Numbered from the stretch's first letter, positions 6,935 through 16,026 are shown. The stretch: DNA of 25,895 bases from G963692885 sp964657395 (GCA_964657395.1 CAZZUX010000051.1:1-25895), one strand, 5' to 3'. The notes: generated by a model not told the origin, from the sequence alone. Made by a program: numbers and translations.

Positions 6935-7956
6935 GACGGCTTGCCCTCTGAAGCAGTCTTTGTGTCGTGCATTACTTCCTCCACGGTCCATTCATTGGTG
7001 GGGTACCACGCTGCCACCTTACCGTCTGGGCCAATCAGCACGGTCGATAGCGAATGGGTGATCGTCTTGTTCTTCTCCGGCGTTGCCCCCACATCGAAGT
7101 ACTGCAGCACCCGTGGCAGTTCCGCCTTGCTGGGCGCGGCAAAATCCCAGTGGCGAAAGTCCTTCTCCTCAAAATCGTCGATATAGGCGCGACCATAGCT
7201 CCGCAACACGCTGGATGAATCATAGGCAGGGTCAAAGCTGATGCTTAAGAGATGAGTCTTCGAATAAAGACCCTGGTCAGCCTTCAACTGCTTGTCGATC
7301 GCCGCAAAGTTCTTGGTCATACGCGGACAGTAGTCGGCAAGCGGGCAGCGCGTGTAGATAAACGTGATCAGCAGAGTCTTGCCGCGAAAGCTGCGCAGGT
7401 CAATCTGCTTCGCATCCTGGTTGGTAAAGGAGAAGTCAGGAACATCGTCCCCGGTAGTTGGAACATGGTAATTCGCATCTGGCTTGTAGTCCGGCTTTGC
7501 CTGGCCGGTGATGACAATCTGATCGAGCAGCGCATCGCTATCGGATACGAGCAGGGTTGCTGTCAGATGATCGCCCGCATGCAAATCCTGGATGATGCCC
7601 GGATCCTTCAACTTGTAAGGCATGACCATCGCACCCATGAAGCCCGGGATCGCCTCGGAGTTGACCTGTACTTCACCCTTCGCCGCATCGGTAGCGACGA
7701 TAATTCCACGCATGTGGTAGCTCTTGGCATCGCCGTTCTGTTCAGAAGCCGTCGCCTTGGTGTGGCGCCCGCAGCCGATCAGGCCCGCCATGCCGCTCAA
7801 CGCCATTCCGATGCACGCAAGTACAAGCAGCTGTGCTGCCCTTGTTCGCGAGAAGCACGCCCTGAGCCGTGCCGCCGCCTGTGTCAATCGATCCGGCTTC
7901 AGCCGCTGCAGTACAGCTTCTGAATGTTCTTCAGCTTCCCAACCTGTACTCTTCAT
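6931..7956 (-). CDS. CusF-like plus SCO1/SenC fusion lipoprotein
   Basis: 341 residues. After a charged N-terminus comes a hydrophobic segment (about 42-60) ending in the lipobox L-I-G-C (C62), so the protein should be anchored facing the periplasm. Residues about 80-150 form a CusF-like copper-binding domain with I-P-G-F-M-G-A-M-V-M-P-Y. Residues about 165-335 form a thioredoxin-fold SCO domain with T-F-I-Y-T-R-C-P, G-P-D-G and the copper-ligand-type histidine H301. SCO proteins deliver copper to cytochrome oxidase CuA or act as thiol reductases. The usual CxxxC motif is here C204-x5-C210 (C-P-L-A-D-Y-C). I chose the ATG at 7956 because AAGGAAGG precedes it; an ATG at 7968 with GGAG is the alternative. 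About 40 residues before the signal helix is long for a lipoprotein, so the real start could be further in. Confidence 0.88.
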   Translation of the reverse strand: MKSTGWEAEEHSEAVLQRLKPDRLTQAAARLRACFSRTRAAQLLVLACIGMALSGMAGLIGCGRHTKATASEQNGDAKSYHMRGIIVATDAAKGEVQVNSEAIPGFMGAMVMPYKLKDPGIIQDLHAGDHLTATLLVSDSDALLDQIVITGQAKPDYKPDANYHVPTTGDDVPDFSFTNQDAKQIDLRSFRGKTLLITFIYTRCPLADYCPRMTKNFAAIDKQLKADQGLYSKTHLLSISFDPAYDSSSVLRSYGRAYIDDFEEKDFRHWDFAAPSKAELPRVLQYFDVGATPEKNKTITHSLSTVLIGPDGKVAAWYPTNEWTVEEVMHDTKTASEGKPS

Positions 7957-8109
7957 GCCTTCCTTCATTCTCCACGAAAACGCGCCTGCGCAACGCCGCC
8001 ACCGCTATGGAAATGCACCGGATGATACGCGGCTTGCATCCGGCGCTGTCTTCCACAAGCATCTCTTTTGCCTGAAGTCAGCGGATCTGCGGGCCGGTTA
8101 CACTCTCGT

Positions 8110-10851
8110 ATGCGTTCTTCCCGGCAGGTGCCGAACCAGGTGCTGAATCGAGTGATGGACACGCTCGACCGTGGCGGCCTGGTACTCTGCGCCAATGCGC
8201 GCTCCGCCCGCTACCTCTCTCTCGCGTATGGAGAAAATCGAATCGCCAACGAAGGCCATCAAGCCTGGCGTACCCCGCTCATCCTGGATTGGCAAGCCTG
8301 GCTTCAATCACAATGGCACCGTCTTCTTCTGACCGGGTCAGAAAGCCGCGTGCTGCTCTCCTCGTTTCAGGAAGATCTGCTCTGGGCAGATATCGTCGGT
8401 CCTTCCATTCAGAACCGCTTGCTCATCGCACCCGCAGAAGTGGCGCCACTTGCCCGCTCAGCGTACGGTCTACTCGGAAGTCACGACGCCCTCGACGCAC
8501 TCCGGCATGGAGCCTGGGAAAACACGACACAGGAACCGGAACTGTTCCGCATCTGGGCGCTTGAGATGGAAAGACGGTGTGGGCGTAATCACTGGCTTTG
8601 CATGGCTCGTCTTGCCCAGGCAGTTACATCCGCAATCTCCGATCGGCGGCTGCCGTGCCCACCCGCCGTGCTCTGGAACGGTTTCGACCGGCTGACTCCT
8701 GCGCAACTGAACATGAAAACAGTACTCGTGGATTGCGGCGGCGATGTGGCTGATCTTCACTGGCATCTCGATGCTGACGCAAAGGTCGTCACGGCGTCCA
8801 ATGCCGCTGAAGAATTGGAAGCATGCGCTCAGTGGGCCGCCGGTTCGATCCATGCTGAACCGGATCAACGCATCGCCATCCTGGTACCGGATCTCACCTC
8901 CAGACGCGCAGAACTCGATCGCACCCTGCGAAGAGTCCTGCTGCCAGGTAAGAGCATCTTCGACAAGCCCTCAGAAAAGCTCATTTATGAATTCACCCTG
9001 GGCACGCCGCTTAGCCACATTCCTGTGATTCAGGCCGCCATATCCTTTCTTCAGTGGTGCCGCGGTCCGCTGCCTCAGGAAGCCATTACCAGCCTGCTGA
9101 TCTCCGGGTTTTTCTCAGACTTCCATGACATTGCCGCACTCGCCGCGGCCGACATGGCAGTTCGCAGAAAGTTCTCGGTACCGGACATGTCGATGGACAC
9201 CGCTTTGGAGCGTCTCCACGAAGTCGGAGGTCCCGCCTCCGGAAGCTGGGCCGCTGCCAACTGGGTTCGACGAGTCCGTAAATCACGCCACGCGCTCGAC
9301 ACCTACTCACGCGCAGGAAGAACGGGATACGCATCGCAATGGATCTCGATCATCGTCAACATGCTCGAAGATGCGGGCTGGCCAGGCGACAGCAGCAAGG
9401 ATACCGTTGCCTTCCAGGTGCTGGAACGCTGGAATCGCGCTCTGGAAGAAGTAGCCACCGGAAGCTTCGACGACCGACGCTACGACTTCCACGATTTTGT
9501 CAGCACTCTTCAATCTCATCTGGATCGCATTATCTTTGCGCCGGAGTCGCATGACTATCCCATCACCATCTCCGGCATCCTGGAGAGCGCCGGTCAGCAG
9601 TTCGACGCAATCTGGCTGCTCGGCATGACCGACGACGCGTGGCCGCCGCGCACAACAGCGCATCCGCTGCTGCCGCTCCGCTTACAGCAGGAACGCGGCA
9701 TGCCCGGGGCTTCTGCCACAATCGACCAGGCCTTCGCACAGGTTGTCTTCGAACGGCTGAAAGCAAGCACTGCCAGTCTGATCCTGAGCTATGCCAAGGA
9801 AGGTGCCGCGGGCGCACAACGGCCGAATGCCATCATCGACAAACTTAACTGCCAGAAAGTGCCTTTGCATACTTTCAGCCGGGATCACGCCGACCTGCGC
9901 GAAACGTTTCAACAGGAGATGTCCGTTCCCTGGCCCGGCGGCCCGGTGTCAGGCGGCCAACGCGTACTGAGACAGCAGTCCGCCTGCCCCTTCCAGGCCT
10001 TTGCTGCCACTCGCCTGGGTGCGAAGGAAATGCCTTCCACCGCCCCCGGCCTGAGCGTAGCGGAAAGAGGAACCATCCTTCATGACGTGCTTCAGAAAGT
10101 GTGGAAGGAAGGTGGAATCACGAACAGCCACCAGTTGAACGCCGTCATTCAGTCCGGAGAGCTTTCGAATCTCGTGAAGAAGCACGTCACTGAGGTATTT
10201 AGAAACTACGAGGATCACTCCGTAAACGTTTGGGAGCGCGAGTACATGCAGCTCGAAACGTTCCGTGTCTGCTACCTCGTCGAACAATGGCTGCATCTTG
10301 AAAGCCGGCGCAGGCCCTTCCAGGTACAGGAAGTGGAAGCTTCCAAAGTGCTGCGACTTGAAAACTTCGAACTTAGAGTCCGCAAGGATCGCGTCGACCA
10401 GGTAGAAGAAGGCAAAATCCTCATCGACTACAAAAGCGGCAACGTAAACAAAAGAATGTGGGAGGGTGAACGACCCGATGAACCACAGCTGCCCTTGTAC
10501 GCCGTCTTCGGAGAGGTCGAGGGTCTGTACGATGTACTGTTCGCACAGGTGTCCAGCAAGGAGCCAAAGTTCGTCAGCGCCGTCTTGGGCAATCATCCCG
10601 GCATCTTTCCGGAAATCTCGGGAGAAAAAAGGGTGGCCGAGATCGATGTCGATGAATGCTTTCGCACCATCTGTGAACAGTGGGAGGTCGCGCTGCGAAC
10701 ACTCGCCCGTGAGTTTCAAGCAGGTCTGGCAACCGTGACGCCAAAAAACTACCCGCATACCTGCAACTACTGCGACTTTCCCGCTCTCTGCCGAGTCGCC
10801 GAGTCCAAGGCCGATGTCATCGTCGTAGAAGGGGACGAAGACGATGACTAA
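8110..10851 (+). CDS. AddB-like PD-(D/E)XK nuclease subunit, Fe-S type
   Basis: 913 residues. The C-terminal nuclease domain has E741/E743, D763 (in K-D-R-V-D-Q-V), the D773-Y-K775 catalytic pair (I-D-Y-K-S-G) and Q-L-P-L-Y-A, as in RecB/AddB nucleases. Cysteines flank it exactly as in the AddB iron-sulphur staple: C626 (S-A-C-P-F-Q-A-F) before, and C885-x2-C888-x5-C894 after. The N-terminal part is helicase-like in layout but I see no P-loop where AddB of Firmicutes has one (the segment is L-C-A-N-A-R-S-A-R-Y-L), so it should be a structural rather than ATP-hydrolysing half. It resembles the 'probable DNA repair protein' AddB-like group found beside UvrD-type helicases. A TTG at 8068 could extend it by 14 residues; I prefer the ATG at 8110. 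Its end overlaps the helicase gene by 8 bp. Confidence 0.88.
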   Translation: MRSSRQVPNQVLNRVMDTLDRGGLVLCANARSARYLSLAYGENRIANEGHQAWRTPLILDWQAWLQSQWHRLLLTGSESRVLLSSFQEDLLWADIVGPSIQNRLLIAPAEVAPLARSAYGLLGSHDALDALRHGAWENTTQEPELFRIWALEMERRCGRNHWLCMARLAQAVTSAISDRRLPCPPAVLWNGFDRLTPAQLNMKTVLVDCGGDVADLHWHLDADAKVVTASNAAEELEACAQWAAGSIHAEPDQRIAILVPDLTSRRAELDRTLRRVLLPGKSIFDKPSEKLIYEFTLGTPLSHIPVIQAAISFLQWCRGPLPQEAITSLLISGFFSDFHDIAALAAADMAVRRKFSVPDMSMDTALERLHEVGGPASGSWAAANWVRRVRKSRHALDTYSRAGRTGYASQWISIIVNMLEDAGWPGDSSKDTVAFQVLERWNRALEEVATGSFDDRRYDFHDFVSTLQSHLDRIIFAPESHDYPITISGILESAGQQFDAIWLLGMTDDAWPPRTTAHPLLPLRLQQERGMPGASATIDQAFAQVVFERLKASTASLILSYAKEGAAGAQRPNAIIDKLNCQKVPLHTFSRDHADLRETFQQEMSVPWPGGPVSGGQRVLRQQSACPFQAFAATRLGAKEMPSTAPGLSVAERGTILHDVLQKVWKEGGITNSHQLNAVIQSGELSNLVKKHVTEVFRNYEDHSVNVWEREYMQLETFRVCYLVEQWLHLESRRRPFQVQEVEASKVLRLENFELRVRKDRVDQVEEGKILIDYKSGNVNKRMWEGERPDEPQLPLYAVFGEVEGLYDVLFAQVSSKEPKFVSAVLGNHPGIFPEISGEKRVAEIDVDECFRTICEQWEVALRTLAREFQAGLATVTPKNYPHTCNYCDFPALCRVAESKADVIVVEGDEDDD

Positions 10852-13800
10852 CCGGCCTGCAGACTTGCTCATCGATGATGAGAGTTACGCCGCCAGGCTT
10901 GCCGAAGATCTGCAGGCACGGAGAGAAGCGCTCGATGTCGCGCGCTCCTTCCTGGTGCAGGCGCCTGCCGGTTCCGGGAAAACAGAGCTCCTGACGAAAC
11001 GGGTACTCGCCCTGCTCGCCGTCGTCGATGAGCCTGAAGACATCCTTGCTATCACCTTCACCGTTGCGGCCACTGCAGAGATGCGGAACCGCGTAATGAA
11101 CGCCCTCGCCGAGGCTCAATCCAGCATCGATACCGAGGCGCCTTCAGATCAGCACGCCCATGCCATTGCTGCTCTCCGGCGCTCCCGTGAACGCGGATGG
11201 TCGCTCCTCGAACAGCCGGGCCGTCTGAACATTCAGACCATCGATGCCTTGTGCCTCGGCATCGCTTATGGCGCACCGCTTCTGTCTCGGCTGGGCGGCC
11301 AGTTGCAGCCCACGGAAGATGCCCAGCCGTTGTATGCACTGGCGGCGCGTCGAACCCTCGAACAACTCGGTGGCACCCTGCCGCAACTCTCAGAGGCTCT
11401 GAAAACTCTGCTTCGCCTCCGGGACGTCAATCTGCGCGACTGCGAAAAACTCATAGCCGACATGCTCAGCGCCCGCGATCAATGGCTCGAAGAAGTGTCC
11501 ATTGCGCGATCGCTGTCCGAAGAAGACTGGCTCCGACTGAGGAAGACACTGGAAGCCCCGTTTGTACGCGAGCATCAATACGTCATCAACCGTGTACGAT
11601 CACTGCTTCAAAACCATACCAACGACATAGTCCGTCTGCTTGCCCTCATCCGGAACGCCTGCGAAGGAGCACCTCCGCCACCGGAAATCGCCCCGATCCA
11701 CGCAATGAATGCTCTGGATGAATTTCTGCATCTCGAACACTTCGAATGCCTGCGCAAAGTGCTCCTGACAAAGACCTCAACATGGAGAAAGGCGGCGGGC
11801 AGTGCTCCAGGCTTTAAGCCTCAGACGCAGGGCGGATTGCCGGAGCACCACCAGGAATTCGAATCCATACTGAACAACATCAGCCAGTCAGGCGAACTCC
11901 TCAAGGCACTCGTCCAAATGGCCTCTCTGCCCGGCCTGGCTTATACAGACAGTGAATGGGATACGATCCGCAGTATCTTCACCGTACTTCTGCATGCAGT
12001 CGGAGAGCTTCGCGTCGTCTTCAACGAGCGCGGCAAAATGGACTTTGTCGAAGCAGGCCTCACTGCTTCCTGGGCACTCTCTGACGACGAAATACGTCAC
12101 AACATCAGCTACAAAACCCGCCACCTCCTCGTCGACGAGTTCCAGGACACCTCGCGCAAGCAATATGAGCTGCTGAAAAGCATCGTGCGCGAATGGGATC
12201 CGGAAGACCATCGAACCTGCTTCTTCGTTGGCGACCCTATGCAGTCGATCTATCTCTTCCGGCATGCGGAGCTTGCTCTCTTCGACGAAGTACAGCAGCA
12301 CGGCTTCGGTCCGGATGCGCCCGGCGTGCGATTCCATCGCTTGACCCTCAGCCAGAACTTCCGCTCGATCGAAGCTGTGGTCGAGCCTGTCAACGACATG
12401 TTCAACCGATCCAGGGAACTTGGAAGAACGGGCGCACAGCGTTTCACTCCGGCAGTAGCCAGCTCCAGCATCGGCAGCCTCGGCATCGGCAGCCCCAGCA
12501 ACGCCGGCCGCAGCAACGATGCATTTATGCTGCATGCTCGCTTCGTCGACGATCATGCCGGCAGATCGCCGGCTGCAGGCAATGCCGCAAACGATAAAGT
12601 CGGACCCATCCTGGAAACAATCCGCAAATACCTTCCGTACCTCGATGAGGCAAAAGCACGAGACGCCAGCTATCGCATCGGCGTCTTGGTGCGGGTCAAA
12701 CAACATGTCTCTCACATCGCCGCCGCTCTCCGCAGGGAAAACATTCCCTTCCGGGCGATAGAGATCGAAACGCTGAAGGACCGGCAGGAGATTCGCGACC
12801 TTCTATCGCTATTACGGGCACTCACCCAGCCGATGGATCGCGTGGCCTGGCTGGCTATGCTGCGCGCCCCCTGGTGCGGTCTGGAATTAGCAGACCTCCA
12901 TCTTCTTGCCGGGAACGATGACCCTATCCAGCTTGTGAGACCGATGCGGCAGCTCCTGTCCGATCGCTTGGCGCTGCTGAGCCAGGATGGCCAGGTACGC
13001 GTCCGGCACCTGCAGAGCGTGTTGGAACGCTCCTTGTCAGTCCGGTCTGCGGGAGCCTATCTTGCTTCACCCAACGGCTTCGCGGCCTGGATCGAGGAGA
13101 CATGGATCGCGCTCGGTGGCGAACAGTGCATCGATAAAACTGCTCGAGAGAACGTCGACGCCTTCTTCCAGCTCCTCGCCTCGCTGCCTCCCTGGGAAGC
13201 AGCCGGTGCCTCGCTCAACGCCAGGCTTGACAGGCTCTTTGCAGCACCTGATCCCGCGGCCCAGGAACGATGCAGCATCCAGTTGATGACCATTCACAAG
13301 GCAAAAGGCTTGGGCTTCGACGTGGTGCTGCTGCCGGAACTGCATCGCAAATCCGGAGGAAACAATCCGCCGCTCTTCCGCAGGCTGGCGAGATTGCAGC
13401 GAAACAGCACGGACCGGGAACTCCTCATCGCACCGATCGGCGCCAAGGGGCAGCACTCCTCGGCTACCTACAAATGGATTGGCAAGCAGGCCGACAGGGA
13501 CGAGCTTGATGAGCAGCATCGGCTCTTCTACGTAGCCTGTACCCGCGCTCGCACGGCACTTCACCTCTTCGCAGACATCACACCAAAGCGATCTAAAAAG
13601 TCGATGCATGCCGAACGCCTCCCTGATCCGAACCCCGAAACTCTGCTTGCCTGCGGCTGGGACTATCTGTGTCCCGACGCAGAACAACAATACCTGCACT
13701 GGCGTCAAACGTCCGCTTCGATCACGCAGAATGGATTGAGTCTCGTTCCCCGCATCTCGCCGACGCCCTCTACCCTGCTGGAGCTGGCAGCGAGCGCAGA

Positions 13801-14482
13801 ACAACATACGCAGGTAAGTAAACGGCTGCCTCTCAATCTTCTACCGGTCGCCCGGATCAGCGTCTCTGCACCAGCTGAAGATCTCGCGTTGGAGGCATAC
13901 CGCCCCCGCATGAGGCATCCATCCATGGCTTCCCGCGCACGGGGCATAACTCTCCACGCCCTCTTCGAACAGCTTTCAAATCTGCCGGCAGACGATGAGC
14001 GCTGGAATATCCAGAAGAACGATGCGCATTGGAGAACCATTGCCACAGCACTGCTGCGGAATGCCGGACTCGTGCGCCGGGAAATCGAAGTAGAGACCCG
14101 GTCGGTCCTCTCCATGCTTACTGCCGCGGCAGGCGATCCTGTTGCTCGCTGGATGCTCAGCAGACAGGCCTCGGCACTGAACGAGGCGAGCTGGACGACC
14201 CAGAACAATCACGAGCTCAGAACCGTGCGCTGCGATCGCATCTTCGTGGCTGGACCCGAGCCGCTCAAGGATGGACAAGACCATCTGTGGATCGTGGATT
14301 ACAAAACCGCCGATGTGGATCCCGACTCATTCCTGCTCGAGGAACAAAGCCGCTACGCTCCACAGCTCACCCTGTATGCCGAGGCTCTCAGCAAATCCGC
14401 CGAGTTCGCCGATCAGCGCCTGTCGATCATGCTGGCCCTTTATTACCCGGCTCTTCAACGCTTGCAGTGGTGGACGGCATGA
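10844..14482 (+). CDS. AddA/RecB-like UvrD-family helicase-nuclease
   Basis: 1212 residues, the size of AddA. SF1A helicase motifs appear in order: Walker A A-P-A-G-S-G-K-T-E at 40-48, motif Ia around L-A-I-T-F-T-V-A-A-T-A-E-M, N-I-Q-T-I-D-A-L-C at about 129-137, motif II D-E-F-Q-D-T-S at 431-437, motif III G-D-P-M-Q-S-I-Y at 463-470, N-F-R-S at 505-508, motif V T-I-H-K-A-K-G-L, and motif VI Y-V-A-C-T-R-A-R. A C-terminal PD-(D/E)XK nuclease follows with D1131 (V-R-C-D-R-I-F), D1152-Y-K1154 and L-T-L-Y-A-E-A-L. Together with the preceding gene it should form a two-nuclease, one-motor AddAB-like complex that resects double-strand breaks for RecA. The 8-bp overlap with the upstream gene implies coupled synthesis. 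Its last 56 bp overlap phoU on the other strand. Confidence 0.92.
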   Translation: MTNRPADLLIDDESYAARLAEDLQARREALDVARSFLVQAPAGSGKTELLTKRVLALLAVVDEPEDILAITFTVAATAEMRNRVMNALAEAQSSIDTEAPSDQHAHAIAALRRSRERGWSLLEQPGRLNIQTIDALCLGIAYGAPLLSRLGGQLQPTEDAQPLYALAARRTLEQLGGTLPQLSEALKTLLRLRDVNLRDCEKLIADMLSARDQWLEEVSIARSLSEEDWLRLRKTLEAPFVREHQYVINRVRSLLQNHTNDIVRLLALIRNACEGAPPPPEIAPIHAMNALDEFLHLEHFECLRKVLLTKTSTWRKAAGSAPGFKPQTQGGLPEHHQEFESILNNISQSGELLKALVQMASLPGLAYTDSEWDTIRSIFTVLLHAVGELRVVFNERGKMDFVEAGLTASWALSDDEIRHNISYKTRHLLVDEFQDTSRKQYELLKSIVREWDPEDHRTCFFVGDPMQSIYLFRHAELALFDEVQQHGFGPDAPGVRFHRLTLSQNFRSIEAVVEPVNDMFNRSRELGRTGAQRFTPAVASSSIGSLGIGSPSNAGRSNDAFMLHARFVDDHAGRSPAAGNAANDKVGPILETIRKYLPYLDEAKARDASYRIGVLVRVKQHVSHIAAALRRENIPFRAIEIETLKDRQEIRDLLSLLRALTQPMDRVAWLAMLRAPWCGLELADLHLLAGNDDPIQLVRPMRQLLSDRLALLSQDGQVRVRHLQSVLERSLSVRSAGAYLASPNGFAAWIEETWIALGGEQCIDKTARENVDAFFQLLASLPPWEAAGASLNARLDRLFAAPDPAAQERCSIQLMTIHKAKGLGFDVVLLPELHRKSGGNNPPLFRRLARLQRNSTDRELLIAPIGAKGQHSSATYKWIGKQADRDELDEQHRLFYVACTRARTALHLFADITPKRSKKSMHAERLPDPNPETLLACGWDYLCPDAEQQYLHWRQTSASITQNGLSLVPRISPTPSTLLELAASAEQHTQVSKRLPLNLLPVARISVSAPAEDLALEAYRPRMRHPSMASRARGITLHALFEQLSNLPADDERWNIQKNDAHWRTIATALLRNAGLVRREIEVETRSVLSMLTAAAGDPVARWMLSRQASALNEASWTTQNNHELRTVRCDRIFVAGPEPLKDGQDHLWIVDYKTADVDPDSFLLEEQSRYAPQLTLYAEALSKSAEFADQRLSIMLALYYPALQRLQWWTA
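12468..12494 (+). repeat. Two-copy 15-bp tandem repeat inside the helicase gene
   Basis: GCATCGGCAGCC occurs at 12468-12479 and again at 12483-12494, a 15-bp period that keeps frame and encodes a Ser/Gly-rich I-G-S-L-G-I-G-S-P linker shortly after the N-F-R-S motif. It looks like a local replication-slippage expansion of a surface loop. Confidence 0.5.
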
Positions 14483-15164
14483 TGTTGTTAATTCCGGCGA
14501 CATCGTTTGAGAAATGATGTCGCACGTCATCGCCCTGCACCCAGAAAATTACATCCTCGGCAATGTTGGTTGCGTGGTCGCCGATCCTCTCAAGATTGCG
14601 AACGATCACCAGTGCGTTCAGAGATTGCGGTGACTCCGAAGCATTCTCGCGGATGCGCGAGGCAAGCGAAAAGAAATACTGCCTGTTCAGCCGGTCGACA
14701 TCGTCATCCATCGACAGCACCGCCCGCGCCATCTCAACGTCGCCCTCAATGAAGGATTGGATCGCCTTCCGCACCATGGCAGCCGCAATCGTCGCCATCC
14801 GCGGGATGTCGATCGGAAGATCGGCAATCGAAAAAGCCTGCAGATCACGCACCCGCTCCGTGATATTTACCGCCTGGTCCCCAACCCGCTCCAGGTCTGC
14901 GTTGATCTTGATGACTGCGAGGATAAACCTGAGGTCGATTGCCATCGGCTGCTCCATGGCGAGCAGATCCAGTGCCATCTGGTCGATCTCTCTCTCCAGA
15001 CGATTGATCGCAATCTCACCCCGCAGCACCAGGTCGCAGACGGCGATGTCGCGCTCGCGATAAGCCTCGATAGCACGCTGTATCGCCTGCTCGGCCATCC
15101 CGGCCATCACCAGCAGCTTATCCTTCAAGTCACCAAGGCTCTGATGAAAACGAATTCGAGTCAT
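14427..15164 (-). CDS. phoU: Phosphate signalling complex protein PhoU
   Basis: 245 residues forming two tandem PhoU helical repeats, each with the metal-binding signature: L-E-R-V-G-D-Q-A-V-N-I in the first and L-E-R-I-G-D-H-A-T-N-I in the second. PhoU is a cytoplasmic protein that links the PstCAB transporter to the PhoR kinase and keeps the Pho response off when phosphate is plentiful. The start is set by an ATGA overlap with the pstB stop and by a strong GGGAGG ribosome-binding site inside the end of pstB. It is the last gene of the phoB-phoR-pstCAB-phoU run. Its C-terminal tail (P-S-T-T-A-S-V-E-E-P-G-N-K-G-P-A) is encoded in the region overlapping the helicase gene, and is probably dispensable. 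Confidence 0.96.
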   Translation of the reverse strand: MTRIRFHQSLGDLKDKLLVMAGMAEQAIQRAIEAYRERDIAVCDLVLRGEIAINRLEREIDQMALDLLAMEQPMAIDLRFILAVIKINADLERVGDQAVNITERVRDLQAFSIADLPIDIPRMATIAAAMVRKAIQSFIEGDVEMARAVLSMDDDVDRLNRQYFFSLASRIRENASESPQSLNALVIVRNLERIGDHATNIAEDVIFWVQGDDVRHHFSNDVAGINNIMPSTTASVEEPGNKGPA

Positions 15165-15949
15165 CCAAACCTCCCGGTGATGTAATCCTCGGTCCGCTTA
15201 TCTCGAGGGTTGGTAAATATCTTATGAGTCTGGTCGAACTCAACCAGCTTGCCGCTTAGGAAGAATCCGGTCTTCTCTGCAACGCGTGCGGCCTGCTGCA
15301 TGTTGTGCGTCACAATGACAATGGTGTACTGCGATTTCAACTCGAAAATCAAATCTTCTATTTTTGAAGTAGAAACCGGATCCAGCGCCGACGCAGGCTC
15401 ATCCATTAACAGCACTTCGGGATCCACTGCCAGCGCTCGTGCAATACAGAGTCGTTGCTGCTGTCCCCCGGAGAGGCTCGCACCCGACTTCTTTCGCAAG
15501 TCGCTCTTCACTTCTTCCCACAAGGCCGCGTGCTTTAACGATCGCTCGACCACCTCATCCAGCATGCGCCGGTTGCGAAATCCATTCAACTTCAGTCCAG
15601 AGGCAACATTGTCATAGATCGACATCGTTGGAAAGGGGTTCGGCCGTTGAAACACCATCCCGATCCGCCGCCTGATCTCCACTGGTGCCGCATCTTTGTA
15701 AATGTCGACCCCGCCTACCTTCACATCCCCGGTCACGCGGGCACCGGGAGTCGTTTCGTGCATACGGTTCAGACACCGCACAAACGTAGACTTCCCACAA
15801 CCAGACGGCCCTATCAACGCCGTCGCCTGGTTGGCAGGAATCTGCAGGTTGATGTCCTGCAGTGTGTGATTCGTACCGTACCAGGCATTCAGCCCGACCA
15901 CTTCGATGCCAACGCCCATCTGGAGCATTTCTCCTTGCACTGCATCCAT
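15161..15949 (-). CDS. pstB: Phosphate ABC transporter ATP-binding protein PstB
   Basis: 262 residues from the longest start. Walker A G-P-S-G-C-G-K-S-T at 47-55, preceded by the PstB-typical W-Y-G-T-N-H-T-L segment, then F-Q-R-P-N-P-F-P Q-loop, S-L-S-G-G-Q-Q-Q-R signature, L-L-M-D-E-P-A-S-A-L-D-P Walker B and V-T-H-N-M-Q-Q-A H-loop. F-Q-R-P-N-P-F-P and H-N-M-Q-Q-A are diagnostic of PstB rather than generic ABC ATPases. It drives high-affinity phosphate import through PstC/PstA. Starts at 15949, 15928 and 15919 are all ATG. An AAGGAG lies 2 nt before 15928 and 11 nt before 15919, neither ideal, so the N-terminus is uncertain by up to 10 residues. There are 77 bp between pstA and this gene, unlike the tight junctions elsewhere in the cluster. 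Confidence 0.96.
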   Translation of the reverse strand: MDAVQGEMLQMGVGIEVVGLNAWYGTNHTLQDINLQIPANQATALIGPSGCGKSTFVRCLNRMHETTPGARVTGDVKVGGVDIYKDAAPVEIRRRIGMVFQRPNPFPTMSIYDNVASGLKLNGFRNRRMLDEVVERSLKHAALWEEVKSDLRKKSGASLSGGQQQRLCIARALAVDPEVLLMDEPASALDPVSTSKIEDLIFELKSQYTIVIVTHNMQQAARVAEKTGFFLSGKLVEFDQTHKIFTNPRDKRTEDYITGRFG

Positions 15950-16026
15950 GCCAATAACTTCAGTTGACCTTCAACTGACTCAGAGGTCAGAAAAGATGCT
16001 CAGCTACTTACGAAAGCGAAGCTGTT

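Noticed and set aside
9949..10872. 307-codon open frame on the minus strand opposite the nuclease gene
   Set aside because: It lies entirely antisense to a strongly supported PD-(D/E)XK nuclease gene and has no recognisable motif or ribosome-binding site. Long antisense frames are expected in this codon usage.
11888..12715. 275-codon minus-strand frame opposite the helicase gene
   Set aside because: It is opposite conserved helicase motifs II and III, so the coding strand is clearly the plus strand; no domain is visible in the antisense product.
13067..13807. 246-codon minus-strand frame opposite the helicase gene
   Set aside because: It is antisense to helicase motifs V and VI; the product is irregular and Cys/Arg-rich with no motif.
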